Shown piece by piece: positions 1 to 7,689 of a DNA stretch of 15,555 nt; the first letter of the stretch is position 1; each line of letters opens with the position of its first letter. The DNA comes from Terana coerulea (taxonomy: Eukaryota > Basidiomycota > Agaricomycetes > Polyporales > Phanerochaetaceae). Under the pieces are notes generated by a model. It made no database searches and had not been told where the DNA came from. It saw nothing but the letters and a program-made list of their open reading frames with translations. Location: positions 1-15,555 of the forward strand of contig JAKOGH010000130.1 of assembly GCA_024811115.1 (NCBI GenBank), in the 5' to 3' direction. The position numbers and the translations under genes are program-made.

Positions 1-1227
1 ACGGCGGCACAGCTGTTGTAGCCTATGCAATACCTCATTTGAGGACTCGGAAGCATTCGAACGTGTGAGTCATGTAACTCCTACCCGCAAGTCATGGCAG
101 TACGCTGAACTTGCCTAGCACATGACGGTGGAGCACATTCATACACTTTCCCGGGCTAGCTGCTCCATTTGCAGTATATTCTACTGCGACGTTGTCACTC
201 TTCATGCGCACATTCAAGCTGCGCACCCGAAGGAGGCAGGGTTCATGGATAACATGAATCCCTGGGACATAGTATGCTACAGGTCATTTTCACAGATGTC
301 CTCTGTGTCGTTCCATCATCCTGGTGATTGGTCCGCGCTCACTGTAGGCCCAGGTTTCATAGTATTTGCTACCTACTGATTTATTGACAGGGCAAGCATG
401 GGCCAAGCTGTGACCCGACCCGTCTCCGCCTAACCCCGGTGGTTACCCAGGCCATCGGTAATCCAATCCAAGAGGAAGATGCGGCGTACTCCGTCGGCGC
501 TGATAAAGGAGATCACACTCCGGATAGCCAGCATACTCCCAGTGTGCTTGGTCATTCGAAGTGCGACTCGTCTTTCGACGCCTCGGAGCGCGACTCGGAC
601 ATCCAATGGACTCATCTTGAAGGCCTACTTGACTCCGTAGGCCCTGAGCGAATGCAAAAGCAGGCGCCGAAGTCCGTGCAGATTGCTGGAACAAACCTTA
701 GCGGCGCTAAGGAGCATGGTGTTCTCTCCTTACAATCTTCACGTGGTGAAGTGCGGTGTGCATCGGAATCCTTCAAGCCGCCCCCACAAGGTATGTTCCA
801 CTCCTGCATTTGTGATATACAGATGAGAAAGCTCGATTGGCGGCAGGTCATAAGCAAAATATCTCGCCCGATAGCACGGTCCATCCTGGTTCTTCGAAAG
901 AGAGCAACAAAGTCCCAGCAGCCTCGGCGGACGTGTCGAAAACGGGACCTCATTCCGAGACTAATGCGGAGCTGCCATCGTCTGCACAGCGGAGCTCACA
1001 GCCAGGGAAGTGGACGTGTAGAGCCTGCGGAAAGGTACCAGTGTCCCCAACTGTGACTCTGTGCGGTCACTTGTTCTGCCATGCGTGAGTCTTGACTGGC
1101 ATCAACCATGTAGGTTTGTACTGACATGCGGGCCTCCGATGTATGTAGGTGCATCATCAACCAACTTTCTAAAACGCTGTGCTGCCCCGCATGCAATAGA
1201 CCTATATTAATCCAGTTGGATGTGTGA
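1..1227 (+). CDS. C2H2 zinc-finger plus C3HC4 RING protein, 5'-partial
   Basis: The start lies left of the window. Exons read 1-64, 119-271 (or 119-343), 391-790, 847-1084 and 1149-1227; introns 65-118 (GTGAGT, CTGAAC branch, CTAG) and 1085-1148 (GTGAGT..GTAG) are strong. Finger 1 is C-x2-C-x12-H-x4-H, with Cys codons at 17 and 26 and His codons at 119 and 134, so the first intron splits it. Finger 2 has the same spacing (Cys 161, 170; His 209, 224). A polar linker follows. The C-terminal RING has Cys at 1017, 1026, 1062, His 1068, Cys 1077, 1150, 1183 and 1192, giving C-x2-C-x11-C-x-H-x2-C-x2-C-x10-C-x2-C. RINGs of this type usually bind an E2 and act as ubiquitin ligases, and C2H2 fingers bind nucleic acid or protein; substrate and location are unknown. 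The intron ending at 390 has uncertain donors (272 GTATGC or 344 GTAGGC, both in phase). The 791-846 intron could instead end at 822. Confidence 0.8.
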
Positions 1228-1349
1228 ACTACACTTGCCATCTCTTGATCTCGCCATAATCTTGCTATGTTGTGATTTGACATCGTTTGTAAGCTGAGTA
1301 GAGCGAATTTGTGTATGGTACCGACGCCGTGTGTTCAAATTACTCGGTC

Positions 1350-1406
1350 AATAAAGTGTTTCTTATGACTTCGCTTCGTCGTTTGTGCGCGTGCAATGTA
1401 AATAAA
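1350..1406 (+). promoter_or_regulatory. AATAAA motifs downstream of the RING gene
   Basis: AATAAA occurs at 1350-1355 and again at 1401-1406, 120-180 nt after the RING gene stop. Either could be the polyadenylation signal. Fungal 3' ends depend only loosely on this hexamer, so the call is positional. Confidence 0.35.
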
Positions 1407-1816
1407 TCTCTTCTTGTTCACTGCAACCTCTGGGCACTCACACTGTGAAGCCTGCATTGCCATCGATTGTGATCAACGAACTTGAAGACGAGGAGGCACG
1501 CCTAGTGAAATGCACCCATGAGAACAAATACCATGCTAACTTCATACATTATCAATCTCTTCTCGATTCGACATGTAAAGCCGCTATCGTAGTATACACT
1601 TGAGTACCGCTACTTCATGTTTGGTATTGCCCGCTGTGTCACGCAGGGATGTCAGCAACCGTAGCTAGACAGCGTGAAGTTGGTTCAGAAACATACCTGC
1701 GTGACTCGAACTTTGCTCCTAGCTATGACTCGGAATCACTTGTGTTGGATCCCTCTACTCGGTATTCAAGTCATCGGCTTTCTCCACCCTCACCTCAATT
1801 AGGGCATACACTCTAA
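1406..1816 (+). CDS. possible spliced coding fragment of unknown function
   Basis: The plus frame is open from 1406 and reads like protein from about 1448 (acidic stretch INELEDEEARLVKCTHENKY). A GTAAAG donor at 1575 and a CGCAG acceptor ending at 1646 would remove a 72-nt intron holding the only in-frame stop (1601). The frame then continues, Ser/Tyr/Pro-rich, to TAA at 1814-1816. No ATG is visible at the 5' end, so an upstream exon is needed, or this is a remnant. The last 62 nt overlap the opposite-strand zinc-ribbon candidate, so at least one end is probably wrong. I do not recognise the family. It lies just behind the RING gene on the same strand. Confidence 0.3.
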
Positions 1817-2163
1817 ACTTCTTCTTACATTTCGAGCAGGTCACGATGGTCCCCTTGGATTTGCTAGTGATGGTACTATTACCACTTGGCGGATCGGATG
1901 TGGCTCCAATGGGGTCCTCGAAAGTGGTAGAGTCGGTAGAGTCCGCGAAACCGATGTCCACGCCCTGGGACGCTCCACAGTATGGACATTTCACTGTCGA
2001 CTTGGACACCTTCAACACGCAGTCGGAGAGGATGCACCTGAAGTTCTGGAGAAGAATACCTCAGGTAAGCACAGTATCACGAGTGAGCATAGACAAGGGG
2101 CATTACACGGTAACCACCTTCACCATCGGGTACAGTCACGACCCATGAAAACTCGTGGGACAT
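1755..2163 (-). CDS. small protein with two CxxC pairs (zinc-ribbon-like)
   Basis: The minus exon 2037-1755 encodes CPYCG about 80 residues before the C-terminus and CSKCKKKFRV some 30 residues before it. These two Cys pairs with a basic, hydrophobic follow-on are typical of a zinc ribbon. They flank a 40-residue Ser/Thr/Asp-rich linker. The exon has no ATG. A YAG acceptor lies at 2040-2038, and a short upstream exon starting at ATG 2163 (MSHEFSWVVTV...) joins it in frame through a 43-nt intron, 2080-2038 (GTGATA..TTCAG). An alternative acceptor at 2047-2046 also keeps the frame with a different donor. A TATAAA on the minus strand (2220-2215) lies 52 nt before the ATG. Function is unknown beyond probable zinc binding. 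The upstream exon conflicts with the plus-strand candidate at 2162-2384; the Cys-containing exon is the safer part. Confidence 0.4.
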
Positions 2164-2384
2164 GGTAGGGAGTATATATATTATGATGGAAAAGCGTGGA
2201 TTCAAACGAGTCCCTTTATACGGGGCGGTGAGCCCCAGTAGCAGTGAGTGTATTGTACACACAGCTTCAAATAGGTGACGTCTTTGTGCATCTCAAATGC
2301 CTGCAGACTATCAGGTGTACTGGAACTCCGGTGAACGAGAGAATGGCGAAGCTGATGGCTGAGATGCTGTACCTGAAAGCATGA
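2162..2384 (+). CDS. candidate small spliced protein, unknown function
   Basis: ATG 2162 opens a frame reading MVGSIYIMMEKRGFK and onward to 2227. A GTGAGC donor at 2228 and a CACACAG acceptor ending at 2264 remove a 37-nt intron in phase 0. The last exon 2265-2384 begins LQIGDVFVHLK and ends EMLYLKA before TGA. The composition is protein-like and no stop interrupts it. The frame extends 5' past the ATG: a good CAG|GTAAGC donor at 2065 and a GTACAG acceptor ending at 2135 would join an upstream exon (residues GEDAPEVLEKNTS) in frame, so 2162 may not be the true start. I do not recognise the family. A 37-nt intron is at the short limit for fungi. It overlaps the first exon of the minus-strand zinc-ribbon candidate; both are unlikely to be right as drawn. 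Confidence 0.35.
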
Positions 2385-2712
2385 CATTTGGAAAGGGTCC
2401 TGGGCCTCGTGGTACGGCGAAGCAGAATGCCATTGAATGCTTCCAATCTAAAAGGGACAGCTATTTCGGCGGTTCAAGTAACATCCAGAACACATACACA
2501 CGCACTGCCGTAAAGATATGAGCACCTGCGAGTCTACGCGCGTGCATGATGCCGAAGGACACACACATCTTGTAATTACCAAGCGGTCCAGAACTGAGCG
2601 GTCGTATGATTGCATTTGATCCTGTACTATATGTCACAGTTGGCAAAGTGAAGTCATAAAGAATCGGATGAATGAGTACGATGAATGACGGATTTACATG
2701 TATGCAGATCAT

Positions 2713-2912
2713 TTAGCAACCACTTCGACCTTGTCTACCTTCACCGACTTCCTCACACTATGATATTGACAACGTCAGTGACTGCTGAAGGAAGGGCGTG
2801 ATGAGGAGCTCACTTCAACTAGTAGTCCTTCCTTTAGAGCATCCTGTAGAGCTTCCTGTAGAGCTTGAAGAGCTCTTCGTGGACTCGGACTGCACTGTGC
2901 GTGGTCCAACAT
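2713..2912 (-). CDS. candidate 47-residue peptide gene with repeat-encoded helix
   Basis: On the minus strand ATG 2912 starts MLDHAQCSPSPRR and then a short Ala-Leu-Gln/Glu repeat (LQALQEALQDALKE) produced by three 12-bp tandem units. A GTGAGC donor at 2813, a CTGAC branch site and a CATAG acceptor ending at 2758 define a clean 56-nt intron. The last exon 2757-2713 adds 14 residues before TAA. The helix repeat would be amphipathic. About 70 nt upstream of the ATG lies a TATATA-containing block shared with the F-box gene promoter. Function is unknown. The ORF is short and could be fortuitous or the relic of a larger gene; the intron and promoter resemblance are the main support. Confidence 0.27.
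2831..2866. repeat. 12-bp tandem repeat, three units
   Basis: Units are CCTTTAGAGCAT (2831-2842), CCTGTAGAGCTT (2843-2854) and CCTGTAGAGCTT (2855-2866). The last two are identical and the first differs at two positions. The 12-bp period keeps the minus-strand frame open and encodes a repeated A-L-(Q/K)-(D/E) pattern. Confidence 0.9.
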
Positions 2913-2928
2913 CCCGGGGATGTTGGAC
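2904..2928. repeat. 25-bp palindrome, 11-bp arms
   Basis: GTCCAACATCC, a 3-nt CGG centre, then the exact reverse complement GGATGTTGGAC. It spans the proposed minus-strand ATG at 2912. It could form a hairpin or bind a dimeric regulator; no known site is recognised. Confidence 0.9.
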
Positions 2929-2979
2929 GAAGGCAATGAGAGCCAAAAGCACAATGTCAAGCAGGCGAGACCGTGCATA

Positions 2980-3014
2980 CTATATATTCCGCTGCGTATA
3001 AGGTTTCCTAGTAC
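2980..3014 (-). promoter_or_regulatory. TATA-containing block shared with 7628-7665
   Basis: CTATATATTC at 2980-2989 is followed after 7 nt by TATAAGGTTTCCTAGTAC at 2997-3014. Both pieces recur exactly at 7628-7637 and 7648-7665 with a 10-nt spacer, upstream of the minus-strand F-box gene. On the minus strand GAATATATAG would act as a TATA element for the small candidate gene at 2912. The promoter role is inferred; the duplication is seen directly. Confidence 0.45.
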
Positions 3015-3079
3015 GCTTCGGAAGAACGAAGGTGAGCCGCGCACGTCGGAGCCGAGCGATGCCCAGTCAAATATCAATC

Positions 3080-4600
3080 ACAGTGCCACGTTGAGCAGTG
3101 TTTACACAAGTCGGAACCAATGTGAACTACGCCACCGAGAGCTGGATATCTGGTGTGGGCGCGTAACGCCGGACCAGTGACAACAAATAGTCAGAACGCA
3201 CTGGTTGATCTAGACGCCTTCGATGCGCACGCATGAGCGAGTCGACATGCACGTTCAGGAGGGTCTTCGGGGAGCGAGGCAATGGTCTTGTGATCCCTTA
3301 TACGGGGAAAAGCGGTTGATATATTGTCTGTGGTTTCCTATTAGATGAGTTATACAAATAGGGTCCGGGAAGGAGACGTACAGCCGGTCCCAATATTGAT
3401 CTCTCCAAACCCTTGCGACTCCTTGGGTGCGAGAAGGTGCCAAAGGCTTTAGAATACCGGGTTCAAACGACAACAACAGGTCGCGGACGCTGACGATGGG
3501 CGCACGGGCTCGAACGCGCTTTGCGTGCCAGCTCCAGGCTCTGCGCGCACATGCTCCCGGGCCAACTCCAGGTCCGGGATACACTGCGCGACGGGATGTG
3601 GAGACTTGACTCCGCGTCCTGACGTGCAAGCGTACGCTAACCAAGACGGGCACGGCGCGCAGAACGCAGTCGTGACCGAAAGAGGCGCACCGTCGTCGGG
3701 ATCTGGTGCCGCGTCGTGCTCTGGGAAAACGTGAGAGTGCAGACGCGGCGGTGTCGTCTCAGGCTTTGTGCGCCCAGGCATGTGTGCGCCGGTGACGAAG
3801 TGTGTAGATGCAAGTCAGGCGCCGAGGTCTGGCGGGCAGGATGGGGTCAGCATGCACGGAATGCAAGAGCGGAAGGATATATGCGCACCAGCGAGTGCAG
3901 GCGTGCACAATTTGCTCGCTCTCCAAGTCTGCATGCCCAGCATGTTGAGTAGCCCGTCGTGTTCCCGAAGGAGTCGTCCGACGCGGCAGTAGAAGGGGAG
4001 GACGCCCCGGCGCTTCGCTCCCTGTTTCCCGCTTTCACCTGCTCTTCCACTGGCACCTCACCCATCGACCTCCGACCTCCGAGGGTGCTTTGCCGCAGCA
4101 GCACGCGTCCCGGCACGTCTGTCCTACGCCGCAGTCCTATGCTGCTTGAGAAGAGGCGCGAAGACGCGTGCTCTCGCGGCAAGCCGCGCTGAGTCCTCCT
4201 ACCACGACCCCCCCCCCCCCCCCCCCCCCCCCCTGTATACCCAGACAGCTGTTCACTACACGATATCCCTGTACGCGCAGGAGCCTTCTCGAGTGCCTGC
4301 CATAAGCAGACGCGCGTGTATGCATCGCACGTCCATACCCCTTGCAGAGGATCGCGTAACGCAGGTGCAGGACAGTTGTCCAGAAGCATGACGACGCATA
4401 TAGCCGGGAAGAAGGGCTTTTCCAGTTTCTCCGCTTGCCGTCCGTGCTTTCTGAGCAGCTCCTTCTCACTACAAGAACCGCAGTTGCACTGCAGCTCCCT
4501 TCCCGTACCGTTGTTCGGACCCTATCTATCACAGTACACCCGCCACCGTCAAGCCTGTTCCCTCTCGAATTCGCGAGCGGGACGCTTGAGCTGACTCATA
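3080..4600. other. intergenic stretch without a supported gene
   Basis: The part from about 3400 to 4200 is GC-rich, and reading frames stay open on both strands with biased Arg/Pro/Ser/Gly composition. None shows a recognisable domain or a consistent set of splice sites, so I call no gene. The stretch holds a poly-C run at 4208-4233 and a 14-nt block at 3294-3307 (TCCCTTATACGGGG) that nearly matches 2211-2225. Confidence 0.6.
4208..4233 (+). repeat. poly-C homopolymer, 26 nt
   Basis: An uninterrupted run of 26 C. Frames passing through it give a poly-Pro or poly-Gly artefact. Its exact length is likely uncertain in any assembly, and G-quadruplex formation on the minus strand is possible. 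Confidence 0.95.
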
Positions 4601-4611
4601 TACAAGAATAG

Positions 4612-5339
4612 GTATGTAGATTACGCTCAACCGTGCCTCCCGCTAACTGCTCGTCTAGAACGTCCGGAAGTTATCTGGAAGTCGTCTGATGCCGCGTTAT
4701 TGGTGTCCTCGACTGCAGCTCAGTCACAAATCGAAATGCCTGAGCATATCTCTGACAAACCTCCGCGCTCCATCCCAGCGCACCTGGCGCCGTCTCCTCT
4801 TTCACGACCACCTGGCTCTCAACGCGAAATTGTAGCTTACACACGTCGCCCTCGCCCCGTCCCACAGCCTGCACGAGACCTTGACAGGTTGAGACGTCCC
4901 GTTCACCGGCGGGCGCTGCTCGGGGCGACGAGCGTCCTGAAACGACGCTGGCAGTTTCCGGGACCCCTCGTCAAGCGTTCAGGTGCGCGAGGCACTTATT
5001 CGCCCCGCTAACCGTTCCACTGATGTAATACAGGATGGACCGACCAACCCAACCGTCGTCCGATTGAGGATGCTCTCAGACGCGCCATGCCTGGCGTTCC
5101 CGTACGCGCTGGGGTGCATGCCTTGGCTGGACGGGTGTCTCGAACACTGTGAGAGCATTATCGGCTATCATCGGTGTGGCGAAGTGGTACAGATGTGGAG
5201 TTGGGCGGGGCCGCGAGTGCTGGGGACTGAAGACGTGAAGAAGGATGCTGTCGTCCTTGTGCTGCAGCCTTCACCGTTGCACGACACAACCTTTTACTTC
5301 CTGAAGACCCTGACGGTCTATAGTCTGCTGTCGTCTTAG
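4612..5339 (+). CDS. candidate spliced Arg/Pro-rich protein, unknown function
   Basis: Well-formed introns mark this locus. 4612-4658 is GTATGT with a GCTAAC branch and TCTAG acceptor; 4983-5033 is GTGCGC with GCTAAC and ACAG; 5135-5192 is GTGTCT..ACAG, with GTGAGA at 5149 as an alternative donor. The exon before 4612 has an in-frame stop and no ATG, so the first intron probably lies in the 5' UTR and translation may start at ATG 4736 (MPEHISDKPPRS). Exons 4736-4982, 5034-5134 and 5193-5339 join to 164 residues. The first two thirds are rich in Arg and Pro (for example RRPIEDALRRAMPGVPVRAG) and the end is hydrophobic. No domain is recognised. An earlier ATG at 4689 opens a short competing frame. 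The introns are stronger evidence than the protein; the 3' end is uncertain, since open frames continue to 5689. Confidence 0.35.
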
Positions 5340-5750
5340 CTCGTACGTCGGCGGTGCGAAATGTATACAACGAGCTTATGCGCCGCCTGCTTGCAATTCA
5401 GCGCTCAGCGAGCGCAGGATCTCCTCGGAGCGGGGCCTTCGTGGCGCCGGCGGTTGCCGAGGCCGACGTCTGGGGATGCCTTGGTGCCACAGCCTCGTCC
5501 CCTTCTCTTCCTTCACCGCCAAGCCGTCTCCGCTCTCACAAGAAAACGGGCCCCACCGAGCTTCCACGAACTGGCCATTGGATACGCCTTAGTGTTGTGC
5601 TACCTCGAGCTCAAAGCCAAGTGACGTGCGTGAAGTCTACTGGCAGACCACCGAGGCCGTCCAAGAGCGTGAGTCGTGACGGCGAATAGGACAAATGGTC
5701 GTGTGTCTGCAAAGCAGGGATCATGCTGTCGATGCTGAGGCCTTTCTGGG
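5340..5750. other. region with open frames but no assigned gene
   Basis: Two plus frames are open here (to 5624 and to 5689), Ser/Pro/Arg-rich, without a recognisable domain. They might be further exons of the 4736 locus, since TCTTAG at 5334-5339 could be an acceptor. I cannot choose a frame, so nothing is annotated. Confidence 0.5.
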
Positions 5751-5914
5751 TCATCAGTCAATATATAGGGGCGTAGGAATGGCGGGAGGGTGACGGTGGA
5801 GAGCTGTATGGTGTAGTTGTGGATGTGTGAATGCGGTAGTGATCACAGTTAAGGTTACTAACGCGATCTCGACAATGGCCCGAACAACAGGCTCAAAGTG
5901 TTTCTCCAGCCCGG

Positions 5915-7526
5915 CTATGGCATGGGAGGGGGCCTTACTCGCCTATGACGAGGGTCAGGCCATCGGTCTTGCGGAATAGGCAGTGCAGCAACGCGAGCGA
6001 CCTCTTGCTGGTATCCTCGTCCGCCATCGGCCAGTATCCATCGGAGGAAGCACTCCATCTCCTCTTGCGACTCGCAAAGATAGAGATCAAAGAGCTGGGA
6101 TCGTGTAAGCGAAATAGTTGTGTTGCCCACTGTGTAGTCCGTCGGCGCTGACAAAACCTGTCCTAGCCCAAAACATGCACCTTCCCATTCCTTCCACGGG
6201 TACAGACCATCGTATACAAAGATGCAATGCATCTTGACCATATGAGATGCTGCCGTCAGGAATGCGTTATGCGGGACATTGTTGACTAAATGTCTGAAAA
6301 CATGAGCGTCCTTGAAATCTACTTTGAACAAGCAGTCGCGGATTTGTGGAGACTCCAACAGGAAATTGTTGATAGACTGCCAGTCCACGCGATTGATGGA
6401 GTCCTCAGGAGAAGTAATATGGCCCTCGAGGAGGCTAAAAACGACTTGAGGTAATATCGAGGGGTTCTGCCAGTGCATGAGGCTGTCAAGTTTGAGCTCC
6501 GTCAAGAGCGATATGCTTGTCTCTTCACGTGCTATGGATTTCAACCTCGGAAATCGTATGCGTAATTCATCTATGAAAAACAGACAATTAAATTTGGTTC
6601 TCACAGCCACTGCAAGACATACCATCATTACGCAGTGAGAAATGCACGGAAGTGGAGGTAACGTCGGCAGGCTTGGTCACACAAGCAAGTCTTGTGACGA
6701 ATTGCCGCAGATAGCTATCAAGTAGGTGGGGATAGCGCTTGTACAGTGTTCCTGCCGCGAGCAGGTGAAACGCGAGGCTTGCCTCCGCTTCGGGACTACC
6801 GCATTGCTCAATGTGAACGTCTTGCAGCGGATGCGCTGTTACGCGAAATCTGGCCATCAATGCCCAAGCAGCCTCGTCTTCAAACGTGAGGCTCCTGCAC
6901 GTCACGCCTTTGACAGACTTGATGCTGTAGATCAGCCGAGCAAGGTCGCGGACGTGGCGAAAGTGGAGGTGGGACAGAGTCAGCGTGTGGATTTGTAGCA
7001 AACGCCACGGTAAGGTGCGCGGCAGTGCTCCGGAAAGTGGTAGTGGTGTGAACGGCCCGACGTGAGTGTTGGTGGTAGTCACTGTATTAGTCCGTGATAA
7101 AGACAGCGTTCCACCTGACCAAGGATTTGAGGGCTGGTTGCGATCGACGGATGGGAACTTCAGTAGCAGTTGATGGACCCAGGGTTCCTGCGGCTCGTGG
7201 CACTCGAGAGTCCAGATGCCTCCGCACTTCTTGACGTGCGCGAGATCGCGAATAGGATGGTCGACAGACTGCGACAGCAGACAAACGTCATTGCCGGAAC
7301 GCAACTGCAGTACGCGAAAGAGCTGCGGGCGACACCGCTTTGCCCAGTGCCGACACGTCAGGGCACATGTACCCAGTATCTTGATCTTCATGTTTTTGAG
7401 GCTCAGCGGAGAGCGCCTGTGTTCCTCTTCACAAGACTCGATGACAGCGTCGAGGATTCGATCGACGATCTCCATTGGAAGGTCGGCTGCTGTCGCAAGC
7501 GAGCTGAGTATGAGCGGGGAGGACAT
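5915..7526 (-). CDS. F-box-like protein, C-terminus frame-disrupted
   Basis: Exon 1 runs from ATG 7526 to 6623 and exon 2 from 6570 to the TAG at 5917-5915. The intron 6622-6571 is 52 nt (GTATGT..CATAG) and joins in frame, giving 519 residues. Residues 16 to about 70 read as an F-box: ADLPMEIVDRILDAVIES, then CALTCRHWAKRCRPQLFR. Fungal F-box-like proteins of this shape usually couple substrates to SCF ubiquitin ligases through SKP1; the long C-terminal region would bind the target. Near the 3' end, after RWILAD, this frame turns into low-quality Arg/Pro sequence, while protein-like text continues in the other two frames: 6021-5935 (DEDTSKRSLALLHCLFRKTD, ending LVIGE) and 5942-5754 (SKAPSHAIAGLEKHFEPVVR). 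I infer two small indels, either natural or sequencing errors, so the stop at 5915 is probably not the ancestral one. The fold is recognised from the N-terminal motif alone; substrate is unknown. Confidence 0.7.
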
Positions 7527-7627
7527 GTTGAGCGGAAGTGGAGAGGCAAATGTGTACGTCTCAGCTCTTGGGTTAAGAGATGTGTGCAGCTCAGATACAA
7601 GATGGCAAGTAATCGAGGCTCGGCGTG

Positions 7628-7665
7628 CTATATATTCAGATAGGTGATATAAGGTTTCCTAGTAC
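7628..7665 (-). promoter_or_regulatory. putative F-box gene promoter element
   Basis: The minus strand reads GTACTAGGAAACCTTATA, a 10-nt spacer, then GAATATATAG, about 100 nt before ATG 7526. The two blocks are exact copies of those at 2980-3014. Position and TATA content suggest a core promoter; this is inferred. Confidence 0.45.
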
Positions 7666-7689
7666 ACATCAAAGTCAAACAGCGCCCAG

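Noticed and set aside
791..822. 32-nt alternative intron in the RING gene (GTATGT..ATACAG)
   Set aside because: It keeps the frame, but 32 nt is very short for a fungal intron; the 56-nt version ending at 846 is preferred, though not proven.
3847..4389. Minus-strand ORF with a poly-Gly stretch
   Set aside because: The poly-Gly comes from reading through the poly-C run; the flanking text shows no domain.
5149..5192. GTGAGA donor for the third intron of the 4736 locus
   Set aside because: The donor is better than GTGTCT at 5135, but the resulting frame stops after about 15 codons; the 5135 donor leads into a longer protein-like exon.
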